Shown here: positions 1-10,309 of the stretch, piece after piece
Layout: the number at the start of each line of letters is the position of its first letter
Position numbering within the stretch: the stretch's first letter is position 1
Assembly (NCBI GenBank): GCA_033032175.1
Contig: CM065309.1
Location: forward strand, 6,510,001 to 6,574,000
Origin: Saturnia japonica
Lineage: Eukaryota > Arthropoda > Insecta > Lepidoptera > Saturniidae
Reading direction: 5' to 3'
DNA: 64,000 bases
Made by a program: the position numbers and the translations under genes
Notes under the pieces: model-generated
What the model saw: the letters and a program-made list of their open reading frames with translations, nothing else
The model's database searches: none
What the model was told of the DNA's origin: nothing

Positions 1-660
1 ATGAAAGCATATCTGTCTCCTTTTCTAGGTTAACGTATTAAAGACATACGGCACTAAAAACTATGACCTTAAATAACTGTTAAAAAATCAACTTTCTAGG
101 TTAACACAATAAACAGATACAGGCCCCTCATAATAAATGTTTAAAAGTCGCATTCAGTGACCAATTATCAAAACCTATATCGTAATTCCCGCAGACCTAG
201 AGTCTTGAAACTTAGCACTAATAGAGGTAATTTAACAAAAGTTAAAGAAAAAATCATAAAATAAGAAATTCGTAATCCAGTGTGAAGTTATAATGCAACA
301 AATTTATATTAATAAGTTTTATTTTTTTCTCGAAAAAGGCATAAGGTATACAGTTGAAATTAATACCTAATACAAAGATTTATCACCTCAAACTGCTGTA
401 GAAAAATTAAGTTTCTAGGTTAATACAACCTTTTTTATTAAAAACACCTATAAAATAATAATAAATATTCACTGAGTGCTTCTTGAGTTATAAGCACATT
501 AACAGAAAGACAGACGGACAGCCTGAGATAGATTATATATGGATAGTGTATAAACAATACTTATGTAAAAGAGTGTACAATAATGTACGGTAAGTAATGT
601 AATCAGTTCGGAACCCTCAGGGTGCGAGTTTTACTCGCTACTTGTCCGTTTTTTTGTATC
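1..660. repeat. diverged interspersed repeat with a recurring internal motif
   Basis: The motif TTTCTAGGTTAA occurs at about 24, 91 and 413. The first two copies share about 35 bases, including the following TAAA-x-A-x-ATAC stretch, so the start is an old partly tandem repeat. The right part has GACAGAC-type steps and then a GGAACCCTCAGGGTGCGAG stretch near 610-630, a tail sequence I associate with lepidopteran interspersed repeats. No protein frame is seen. The class is not assigned and the right edge is approximate. Confidence 0.4.
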
Positions 661-1137
661 CACTAGTAAACACATCCGGAATATGCTTGTACATTGAACT
701 CGTATTAAAAATACAATTTCTGTACTCATCCATCGTAGACAAAATGAATTAACTGCTATTGGAATATAAGGCTAACAGTAATTTAATCGTACATCCAAAT
801 TAAATTTCTAAACATGAATTATTTATATTCAATATTATAGTCAGTAATTTAAATATTATATTCAAGATATAGAATCTCAACAGTTTACTAATGCATCTGC
901 TACATGAAGGAACGAAAACATTTTTTGATACAGACTAAAGCGACAGTATTGTACCTTGATAGCGCTCACGAAATATACTTATTTTATCTAAATTTGGAAA
1001 ACTACATACACTTCACTTCGTGGCAAATATAATTCAACAGCAGTGACGTCCGATGTGATGACTTATAATTATTGAGAATCGCAGTACACTTATGAATATA
1101 CCGGCATATAATTCTACTACGCGTAACAATGAAGCAC
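661..1137. other. A+T-rich stretch, nothing recognised
   Basis: No splice-bounded coding segment, RNA gene or repeat relationship was recognised between the repeat on the left and the LINE-tail insertion on the right. Confidence 0.5.
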
Positions 1138-1149
1138 GTCATTGCGACT

Positions 1150-1226
1150 TTTTTTTTTAGATATGACTACACTGTTTGCCTTAGCGGCCATGTAGCCGCT
1201 GTGGCTTTTATAGCTTCAACGAACTT
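1150..1226 (-). mobile_element. 77-bp 3' tail of a non-LTR retrotransposon with 12-bp target duplication
   Basis: The insert reads T-run, then AGATATGACTACACTG, then a GC-rich stretch matching the copies at 22951-23568 and 58565-58642. On the minus strand this is a retrotransposon 3' end with a poly(A) tail. The 12 bases GTCATTGCGACT stand directly before it (1138-1149) and directly after it (1227-1238) without a mismatch. That is the target-site duplication expected of LINE-type retrotransposition and fixes the limits to the base. The copy is extremely 5'-truncated and codes for nothing. The open frame read across it on the plus strand is therefore not a gene. Confidence 0.8.
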
Positions 1227-1238
1227 GTCATTGCGACT

Positions 1239-2856
1239 GGTTTTTCACCGTATTTATAGTGGTCGCAATCATGTTGGTTTCAGGCGCCCTACTATTCAAC
1301 TTCCGAGATGTCTTCATTTGTTTTTTTTTTGCATTAAGATGTATTTTATGCTTGCTTGAGTGTCTCAAGATCATCAATACTCCTTTAACAACGTTTTTTT
1401 TTTAAATCTCAAATATAACCAGAAATATATGAAGTTTTGCTAAATCTTTACTGTTTTCTATTTTATAGCTGCTTCTTTAAAGTAACAACGTCTTCTAACT
1501 TTGGTACATATATTTTTTACTTTTTAAATGGTAAGCCTTTATAAAATTTAAACTTTATAATAACGTGTCTACTACTTTATTTTCTATAAAATAATGTATA
1601 CAAAATACTTTATTTTCCAATCTTTACTGTGATGGGTAAAATGAAATATTCATATGGGTAATTAATTACCTACTGAAATATTAATCGATACTTATAACTT
1701 TTAAGTATAGTAAGTAGTATAGATCTAAAGAAAATCTACTAATAATGATAAAGAATTATCCGAGAAATATATTGGTAACAAGTGATTTTTTTTTTTCATA
1801 TTTAGTTATTGTTCCCACTTCAGCTTTCACTGTGACAGTTTTTTTTGGTAATGAATTTGAAGTGGCGATCCCAGTCATCGAAAAGAGCCGACATGAAACT
1901 TGATCGGGTTTAACTTTTCATTAACTATGTTTAACAATATTTACAGTTAATATTTATATTATTTTAGTGCAGGTACAGAAAGCAAGTAATTTCCAGACAA
2001 CATGATCCAACGCATAGTAACTTTATGACAGGTAACCTGTTGGACATGGTCCTCAAACTTTTTGTCCGGCAAATCGGTAACGTCTTAGGGATGATATCTT
2101 ATTATATAACCTGATATTACAACTATTTAACACACAATTGATCAGACAACTTGTGACCATCTTCTCAACATATTAAAAAGAATCTCATGCTGAATACTAT
2201 TTCTAACAAAAGCGTTGAAAAGGTAATATCATAAATATTGTAGGTTTCTTACTGGTAGTTTTCACTTGTTAAGTTAAGATGCATTGCGATTATTCCACAA
2301 TTTGCCATCTGCCTTAGAAATATTATATATAACCGACGGTAAAAGAGTTGAGACTGGTCGTTAAGGCGGACATGTCTCGTTTAGGGAATCGCTGGGATGA
2401 ATATGGTTTTAAACATTTAAATGATTCACTTGGCTCACTAGTTTTCAAAGCAGAAAGCAATGGAAAAAAATGAATTTTTATAATATCATAGGGCAACAAC
2501 TTTGGTGGATAATTGTTAATTATATCATTAGATTTTTGAGAAACGTAATATATTGACGTGTATCTTAGATAATGTGGATATTAATGGTTGAATTCGAAAA
2601 TGAATTAAATTATATTTGAGAAAGTTCCTAGCATAGTTAGAAAACATCTAGTGGTTCGTAGTTGTGTCTTCACTAGTTCAGTATCGTCATATTGCATCTC
2701 ACACCTGCACACCGATACAGTAAGAATAATAGTTCAGTAAAGGACCATTTTTCTTTTTTTTTTTAGTAAAAAAGCAATTACAGATGAATTAAATACCTAC
2801 ATATTTCTATATATGTGTAGTTATTTACATCGAATGGAAAGTTAGTTTCATTTCAG
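1239..2856. other. A+T-rich stretch with one weak exon-like segment
   Basis: Mostly low-complexity A+T. The only notable part is 1806-1903, where a long T-tract ending in TTTAG is followed by a 31-codon open frame ending in TGA. It is described as a finding because nothing else supports it. Confidence 0.4.
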
Positions 2857-2995
2857 GGAATTGCAAGCACCTGCAACAGCCTAAGCCGATGTATGACCGG
2901 TTTGGTACTCCTACTGAGTGCCTTCTGAACTCGCCAAAATGTCCGGTGAAGCTGTAAATACCCTTTAGGTTAGTCAGAATGAAGAAAAAACTTTA
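2857..2995 (+). mobile_element. LINE C-terminus and 3' tail fragment, same family as 22951-23568
   Basis: The plus strand reads a frame ending in CPVKL and a TAA stop at 2955-2957. The minus-strand element at 23067 ends its frame with the same PVKL and stop. The two share an exact 18-base stretch, GTCCGGTGAAGCTGTAAA, and the preceding GAGTGCC...CTCGCC block. Downstream a shortened match to the LINE 3' UTR runs into an A-rich end near 2982-2991. This is a degraded copy in the opposite orientation to the other three. A good-looking 3' splice site stands just before it (TTTCAG at 2851-2856), which makes it look like an exon, but the LINE match explains it better. Confidence 0.55.
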
Positions 2996-3000
2996 TGTAG

Positions 3001-4010
3001 AACTGATGTACAGTGCGGACATTCGTGATATCTACATTATAATCTGCCAATCGACCGCTATGATGTCACATTTTAGTTCTATTTCAGACTAAATAATGTA
3101 ATTATGTTTACTTTTGAAAATGTTTTTCGACTCTATATTAAGTATTAGCAATTTCTACTGCAGTATTATGTCATTCGAGCCAAGAAAATACTAAATGAAC
3201 TGAATATTCGTAATTACCATTAATTTTATTAATTAATTAATTCGTAATCTTTTTCTTTTTTTTCCTGTAATACGATTAAAATCATTTCAGCTAAGCCAAT
3301 ATGTCAACTTAATTATTTATGTATGTTAGAATTTAAGAGCTGTAGATTTCCTGAAATAAATATATCATAAGAATATAATTAAAATGAATTTAATTCTACA
3401 TTTAAGCGAACCATGTTAAAAAACTGCGTTTTTATCATAATGAACTTTCCATTTGAATACTAAAAACGAACGCTGTGCCTTGTGTTTCATAATTTCAGCT
3501 GTTTTACATCTTCGCATAATTTTTTACCGAAATTCATTTAGCTCGCTCCGCGGAAACGGCTTTATTAAAGTACCATAATATTAAATAACTTTACTGAAAA
3601 TTATAGAATCTGTTAATGTATTAGTACCAATATAATATAGTATTAATATATGTATATTTAAAAAATATCATATTTACACGCTAATGATGTAATGACGTAA
3701 TCAACCGCCCACCTGTTCGTCTAGGAAAACTGGTTTCTTAATTTTAATTGTTTCCATTGTACATAAATAGGATTTATCTTTTTGTCTATTCATTCTACAT
3801 TCTGTGATTTACCACAGCTATACGACGTCGTGGTAGTGACGATAATTGGAAACGTAACTTTGATATCACCTTTATAGTAAATATTTATGGAAAAGTCAAT
3901 TTTATTACCACACATAGTCCTCTTCAATTTGGCCATACAATATTTGATTTAGTATTACAGAGTGCATTAGAAACGTCGCAACTGGTCATAAACCACTAAG
4001 GTGGAAGTAT
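3001..4010. other. A+T-rich stretch, nothing recognised
   Basis: No gene, RNA or clear repeat was recognised. Two pyrimidine-AG acceptor-like strings (near 3290 and 3499) are not followed by coding-like sequence. Confidence 0.45.
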
Positions 4011-4013
4011 ATG

Positions 4014-4310
4014 CCCCCCCCCCCCCCCCTGATGGTAAGCGGCTACCGTAGCCTATGGTAGGTATCATTAGCGCGTTGCCGATCTTGAACCCCCTACACC
4101 ATGGGGTTCTGGAAATCCTACTCACCATAGGAACATAATACAAAGATATTTAGCGGCCATCTTCTGTAGTGTGGACATATTCCACCAGTTGGGCTGTTCC
4201 AAGTAGAGAGAAATCTCCAATGAAATTTCTCTGTGCCCACCTCTCTTTGATCCCTCCTTCTCCAAGGAGCTCTGGAAATCCTACTCACCGCAGGAACACA
4301 ACACAAATTG
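4014..4310 (+). repeat. SINE-like or LINE-tail repeat with a C16 run
   Basis: It begins with 16 consecutive C (4014-4029), followed by CTGATGGTAAGCGGCTACCG, a motif I associate with lepidopteran interspersed repeats. The 19-base string TCTGGAAATCCTACTCACC occurs twice exactly, at 4108-4126 and 4271-4289, each followed by an A-rich AGGAACA stretch. The inner part is thus duplicated about 163 bp apart. The minus-strand 62-codon frame across it is a by-product. Edges are approximate. Confidence 0.5.
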
Positions 4311-4377
4311 CCTATGACTTACTGTTATGTTAAGAGGGGGAAAAAATTAAAATATTTAATGTAGCATCGTTTATAAG

Positions 4378-4712
4378 TTGTGGCGGTTGAGTGGTTTATA
4401 TCAATTCGATGTCCGCAGTTTCGAATACCGGCATGTACCAATGAATTTTTCGGAATTCGCGTATATTTACTAATTCAAATTGTTAACACTATCAGCTGAC
4501 GGTGAAGGAAAATATCATGAGGAAACTTGAACGCCTTGCTAAATATTCTTGTAGTACTACTCTATGTGGGAAAATAAAAGAACTGTTGGTTTCTCGGCGT
4601 TTGAAATCACCAATACATCGTGGACTGGCGTGATGGGTTACTTGGGAATAGGCCTTTGCCCAGCAGTGTTACACTTACAGGCTGATTTTGTTATTTATTA
4701 TTATTATAGTAG
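4378..4712 (+). repeat. tRNA-derived SINE-like repeat with TTA-type tail
   Basis: Near 4420 the sequence has GTTTCGAATACCGG, a degraded polymerase III B box (GGTTCGAATCC type). It is followed by the CGGTGAAGGAAAATATCATGAGGAAAC block and the CTTGGGAATAGGCCTTTGCC block, the usual order in a lepidopteran tRNA-related SINE as I recall it. It ends in a TTA-repeat tail at about 4690-4712. The 75-codon frame inside is not a gene. The family assignment is from memory of the motif order. Confidence 0.55.
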
Positions 4713-5023
4713 TAATAGGTCCAGCGTGCTTAAAATCTGTGAAAAGTTGCTTTGTTTTTTTACTGGATGTATGAATACTGTAAACTTATAAACCTATGTA
4801 GTAAAAGCCTGTTACATTATGACCACTAAACCACACCGCTACATTTACCATAATTACTTTTGAATTATACCGGAGTATTATCTGTAACTATTAATTTAAA
4901 CTTCTATCAAATGCGATTCTTTAGATCATACACACAAATCATATTTGATAAATGCTTATTGTAGGTGATCCTTAGAAAAAAGTCGATAGATGCTCTTGTT
5001 TTTGGAGGTATTTTTAATATAGC

Positions 5024-5322
5024 AATGTAATGTAGTACATTAATTTGATATATCCCTCATGGTTTACTCAGCGTAAGCCATTTAAGTGCCCGACTTGATT
5101 CACCACGACCAGTTTTTTTTTTGCGCGGAACCCTATCTTTTTTCGAGAATAAAAGTAGCCCAAGTTACTCCTTCTAACATCAGCTATCTGTCAGTAAAAA
5201 TTCCGTCCAAATCGGTCCAATCGTTTCAAAGATTACCCGATATGAACAGACAGACAAAAATTTCAAAAAATGTTTTTTTTTTTATGAGTATCGTATATAC
5301 TTTCATATGCATTTAGTAAAAA
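5024..5322 (+). repeat. interspersed repeat, copy 1 of a three-copy family
   Basis: It shares the stretch from GTAGTACA...TTTACTCAGCGTAAGCC through GCGCGGAACCCTA, AGCTATCTG, TCGGTCCAATCGTTTC and ATTACCCG to the shared end CATATGCATTTAGTAA with the copy at 22309-22752. The same family is inverted at 21105-21488. It is non-coding; the 76-codon frame is incidental. Confidence 0.6.
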
Positions 5323-5329
5323 GGGTTTA

Positions 5330-5760
5330 TAGGGAGACAAAAAGTAACAATGTATATCGTAGTAACCATAAAATATAATCAAAATTAACGTAAAATTATC
5401 ACTACCTGAGTTAAAGCTTCTTTACATCAAACGGTATAACAAATTCATACATAATGTATAAACGGCTTAATGGAGGCGTGAGGTCAGACTTGGCATTAAG
5501 AGCTTTCTGAGGGGACCGCGGCGCGGGGGCAAAGTGAATATTATAACAAGATGTATTTTGCAATAGTTAGGAACGTTGCTCGCTGTTTAGACCGAAGCGC
5601 ACATCACGAGTCAGATGTGGCGCAGCCATCGCTTGCTTGTGTTTTATGGTATACAACTGAATATAACTAATTAACAAAAATGAACAATTTTTAGGGGTAA
5701 TGTATCTGGACACGGCCACAAGCGATGTAAGTTAGATTCCTACAATTTACTTCCTTTTTT
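5330..5760. other. A+T-rich stretch with a small GC-rich patch
   Basis: At 5510-5530 and 5570-5640 there are short CpG-containing patches. The second can be read as a 34-codon plus-strand frame after a weak AG acceptor (see findings). Nothing else was recognised. Confidence 0.4.
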
Positions 5761-5764
5761 TGTG

Positions 5765-5895
5765 TCAGCACAGTGCCTGATGGTAAACACAGTACAATCC
5801 TTAAGCAACGATGGTGATCAAGGGCAATCTGTTGGCGAGGCACCGAGAGGTTGATGATGCCGGCCTGCAAGCCTCTCAGCAGTCAGCACATTTTG
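5765..5895 (+). repeat. SINE-like fragment with CCTGATGGTAA motif
   Basis: GTGCCTGATGGTAAACACAG resembles the head of the repeats at 4030 and 41688. The moderately GC-rich stretch that follows (GGCGAGGCACCGAGAGG and onward) sits inside an 87-codon frame without coding character. Probably a short relic; edges unclear. Confidence 0.35.
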
Positions 5896-7445
5896 TTATA
5901 ATTCTGATCTTGATCCTGAAATGTGAAAAACGAAATGAGAGTGACGGATTATGCATGATAAAAAAATTATATTGGTACTGTATTGTAAGTATTGAGAGAA
6001 TAAAATTCAGGAGTATGTTGGCACAAACTTTATACATATATGAGTATATCATAAGTACCAATAGTAATAGATAATTAATACTCTTGAAATTGTCAAACAT
6101 CTTAAAATGATATGTCTATCGGTGTTATACATCTCTCGTCAACCTCTTTGACAGACGTCTAAATGATAGAGGAAATGTGTCAAAAGCGAAACGTTACGGC
6201 TGCCTGTAGAAGCGTTAAAATTAATTTCAACTGTCAAAACATCGTCAGAGCATTAAAGTAAGAACGGGATTTGTGGCACATTAGCATAAGCTACGCCAAT
6301 ATCATCATATATGTCGGTCTCTACAGATGACAAAATATTAAAACACTTTTCTAAGTCACTTTCATTAAATAAATTTTTATCAGATTGTATAGAAAGCTCA
6401 ATCATTTTTAAAACAAAAATATTCACAGTATAAATACTGAGAGCTAAAAATATTGATTAATGTAAAAAATCCAAGTGCATGTTCTGTTATTTTAGATAAC
6501 TAACTTAAAAACATTTTTTTTGTATTTCCCTCTACAAGACTAATCTGTGTTTTAGGATCTATATTATATCAAATAACGCTAACTTCAACTTTATGACAAT
6601 AGTCGTAAACATATATACAAATTCTCAACAAAATTGTGAATGATAGAATTAAAAGAATATAATAAATAATACTTAAATCATATTAGCAAACTGTAAGTAC
6701 ATTGACGAGCTGAAATGGAATAAATAATATAAATAGTTGTAATGAGAAATAAGCTCTTAATTTTATTAAGTAACCACTCTAGAAGATTAATACTATCTTT
6801 ACATTAAACTTTCCTTAATTATACTGAATATACAGTTTAAAATATTTTTTTTTTTTTTTTTTTAATTTCTACTTTGGCTTTTACATTTAAGTCAAGCTTG
6901 AACTCTGAGAACTTTATTTAAATGGCAACGCTTTTATCACATCATCAAACACATGGGATATTTTATAAGCTTTTATATGTACACGAATCATGTTTTACAT
7001 TTACAGTTTTATGATAAAAGACATTTTATTATATAAAAAAACCATACAATTGAATAGGGCTCACTACCAACTTACAATGGCCTAGAGTTTTTGTTAATCT
7101 TTTTTTGTATTTAATTATGCTTGTGTATGTATATTTGTAACTACTAACATTAAAACCAGAATATCTATTCGATCAAACATCTACAATAAATTTCGTTGTT
7201 TGATGTTATTTGAATGACATTGCTTGTTTTCCTTGTTATGAACAATACTTTTTTATAACCTTTCCTTGTTAAAATAAATCTACGAGTCAGTACATAGTCA
7301 ATGATAAGTCATCGTATAGTTGTAATCAATTATTATAAACACTTTCTCTTGTTTAATAAGAGCCCTGATTGTGTGTCACGCTTTATCTGTATTTAATTAG
7401 AGTAAACACGTACTTATATTAATCTATAGTGTGATGGGTTAATCT
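5896..7445. other. A+T-rich stretch, nothing recognised
   Basis: Only simple sequence was seen, including a run of 19 T at 6845-6863. The 62-87 codon frames here have low-complexity composition on both strands and are treated as chance. Confidence 0.5.
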
Positions 7446-7449
7446 ATAC

Positions 7450-7745
7450 TTTTAATAAGAGAGTAAAGAGTCGAAATCTGTACATTGAAGATATTTAAAA
7501 AAAAATACGAGGGAGTTTAGAATCAAGGGCAGAAAATATTACGATATTTTTGAAATATTTGTCTGTCTTTCTGTCTGTCGGTATGTTTGAACGCCAATCA
7601 CGCAAAAACTACTACACTGAATTTAATTAAATTTGGTGTGATTGCAGCCTATAGTCTGAAGGTACATTTAGGATGCATTTTTATACGTATGTATAATGTA
7701 TGGTCTATAAACTGCGTATAGGTTATGTACATATAAAAAAGAATG
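7450..7745 (+). repeat. interspersed repeat, inverted partner of 50685-50965
   Basis: From GAGTCGAAATCTG through TTTGTCTGTC, the GCCAATCACGCAAAAACTAC box and GGTTATGTACATAT, this matches the reverse complement of 50685-50965 over nearly 300 bp, with the same order of blocks. It is non-coding. Two old copies of one family lie in opposite orientation about 43 kb apart. Confidence 0.65.
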
Positions 7746-8244
7746 TATGTGTATGTGACTCTGTAATAGGTACCCATATTAAAAATATTTACTGAGATAA
7801 AGTGAAAATATACCAAATTAAACTAAATTATTTTATCTTATATAATTTTCAATAAAATCAATAAATGGAAACTTATGTATTTTTATGTTCCAACAGTATT
7901 CATAGATGATGCTGTACGGCTTGGTTTCAATTATCGCTAAATTGGTTTGAATTTATTGTTACACTTAAGTATATTTTCTGTAATCACCTTTATTAATAAT
8001 TTAAGACTCGGCTTTTATTATTATTTTGAAATATTTTTAGATAGATTATAGTGTTATTTTTTAGATTTTAAATAAGTAACAATATCTTTTTTGACTAGAT
8101 TTCTACGATACGTGACCGTTGTTTGGTGTTTATACGTAATTATGATTTTTATTAAATTACACTAATCATACGTAGTATAAAGCGTTATTATTCACTGGAA
8201 AATAACGGTTTATAAGAATAATGTTAATAAAATTAGCTTTTAGT

Positions 8245-8630
8245 ACACCCACAATTCGCTGGGTATATTTTTAGGTCCCATGTAATAGGGGGCGAGCCTA
8301 TTGCCATTAATCGAGTGCAAAGCCAAACTCCAAGCTGCTTTTGAGAATGTCTTATAAAAACCCAATAACATTTTGCTCAACCTGGGAATCGAACCCAGGC
8401 AGTCACAATTTATGTCTATTAGATAATATCGGTATGGTTGTAACTCTGTGATATTTATCGGTTAACATTTAAAATGATTTAATTAGGCATTATTAAAGCT
8501 TATACGGGTCAAATACCGCAGGGTAAAGTTGAGGTGAGGTGAGGTTTTTATTTATTTGCTGTTTTTCATTCACGAAATATACCGAGTGTACGAAGTCTCG
8601 GGCACAGCTTCCTTGACATATTATATTACA
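8245..8630 (-). repeat. tRNA-derived SINE-like repeat (B-box family, copy 1)
   Basis: On the minus strand the sequence at 8381-8399 is CCTGGGTTCGATTCCCAGG, a perfect tRNA T-arm stem and loop with a polymerase III B box. Flanking blocks are shared with 49010-49445 and 62918-63245: GGGTTTTTATAAG, GCAATAGGCTCGCC and CCTATTACATGGGACC. A GAGGTGAGGTGAGG stretch near 8531 matches the CCTCACCTCACC of the 49-kb copy in inverted sense. The A box is not clear. Confidence 0.65.
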
Positions 8631-8634
8631 TATA

Positions 8635-10200
8635 TTAAAATAAACTATTTTTCAGTTTGATTAATTCTAGGATGTATTAAAACTATTGTGACAGTAGTGT
8701 GATCGGATACCGCGTCGATAATTAGAGTGGGTTTGAATGAAACTGAAATTTCGGTGATTATATAATATATATACAGTGTGTATTAAAAACCCCGTCGGAT
8801 CCGTGGAGGTGTTATTAGGTATCGAGATTATATTATTAAAAAAAAATACCTCTAATAAAATGTAAAAAAAATTAGTTAAATGAGGGAACTTACATGATAG
8901 TAAAGGCGGCGCGGCGCAGGGTACCGCCATACGATCAAATGGGGCTGGCAACGTGTTATCACGTTTTAAAAATTTGTTAAATTTTAGGGAAACCAAAACT
9001 AAATATGTTAATTTTAAATCGCATTAACATTTTTATTTTCATAATAAATAAAATTTTGATATTTTTTTGCTAATGTAAATTTAAATTTAGTACATATTGT
9101 ATTGAATTAAATTATTGTATTATATTGCATGGTAGTAGTATGTTTAATATCGGCTGGTTAGCTATCAGCTCCATGTTGAAAATTTGTTCTCAAGTACCAA
9201 AGGTGTGTTCCGTCAACAGCGCTCGTGAGTCTGTCTAGGCTTGAATGTAAATACATAATTTCAATTGGGTCAAGCACTAATAACACCTGATGTTTTAAAA
9301 AAAAAGACATTTTTTTATTTCAACTACATTGCATTACGATATTTTCTTAGTATACCGCTACGACACAAAAAAAAAATCTATTTTTGAAATTTTATACTTT
9401 AGCGTTAGTAATTCCTACTTTGCATAGAATTCTCGATTATTAAAAAAATAGATGCAAATGAACTAAAATTTTCCATTTATTTTAATATCTGTATGTACTC
9501 ACACAATAATCACATAAGCGGTACGTGATTACATACAACTGTAAATGATTTATTAATAATGTTGTCGAATTAGCCAGTGGGGGCATTTACAAGTCATAAG
9601 GCAAATACATTTTCGTATTCATTTCCCAAGTAGACCCGTCTAAAACATGCCGGGGGATAGACCTAAGTAAACCTGCTCTTGGTGCTTACAAAACGCCGTG
9701 AAATCATAAAGAACCAGCAATTCAAACCTTCGTAACATTGTGTCGAGAAGCCCAGACAAATATTCATATTTAATTCCAAGTCGAACCTTTGAGCCCACTA
9801 TTACAAACAGACGTTCAAAGGACTAATTTTACATTTAAGAGCAAACCTTTTAGCTTGCTGGAAATTTCGTTTGGCATTTTCGTATAGTTCTTATACGAAA
9901 CTTAAGTATGCTCGCAAAGCTAGCTCGAGTTTTATTTTTAATCTCATGTACCAGATTTTTTATACACAACGTACATAAACTTTATCCGCAAACATTTAAC
10001 ACATCGTTTTAATTTTGGTTCATTTATTTCTTTCGTGGAAATTTTGATTGTTTTTGAGCTAACAACTGTATTACCAAAATAATAAATTTCGGACTAAGTT
10101 ACATTTACTAATTAATGTAACTCATCTAACACATCGATAATGTTTTAATATATTGTTGCGAATTTATAACATCTGTGACATTGAAAAACGAATCTTAAGA
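8635..10200. other. A+T-rich stretch with a GC-rich patch near 8.9 kb
   Basis: At 8900-8960 a short CpG-rich patch is open on both strands, and ACTTAC at 8889 could be a minus-strand 5' splice site. The minus-strand 109-codon frame around it begins with a non-ATG codon and runs into low-complexity sequence. Too weak to call an exon. The moderately complex DNA at 9550-9960 shows no coding frame. Confidence 0.35.
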
Positions 10201-10234
10201 TAGGCATACACGCTAGGGTATTTTACCTGCACAG

Positions 10235-10303
10235 GGCGAACAGGCGTCAGTTGTACAGTGGCTGCGGGAGAACAAGCAAGTGTGGCGCGGAGCTACACAA
10301 TGA
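10235..10303 (+). other. coding-like segment after a strong 3' splice site (possible last exon)
   Basis: TATTTTACCTGCACAG ends at 10234 and resembles a good 3' splice site. The following 22 codons read GEQASVVQWLRENKQVWRG and two more residues, then TGA at 10301-10303. The residue mix is protein-like and the patch is richer in G+C than its surroundings. A second frame is also open here, and the patch also carries a TCAGT initiator-like word, so exon, promoter and chance all remain possible. No homolog is recognised. Confidence 0.2.
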
Positions 10304-10309
10304 TTGATA

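Noticed and set aside
2857..2957. Exon-like plus-strand frame after a good TTTCAG acceptor, ending CPVKL-stop
   Set aside because: It shares an exact 18-base run and the protein end PVKL-stop with the LINE at 22951-23568, so it is a transposon fragment and not a host exon.
8667..8996. 109-codon minus-strand frame with a possible splice donor at 8889
   Set aside because: It begins at a non-ATG codon, the donor would cut it in the middle, and the opposite strand is open as well over the GC-rich part.
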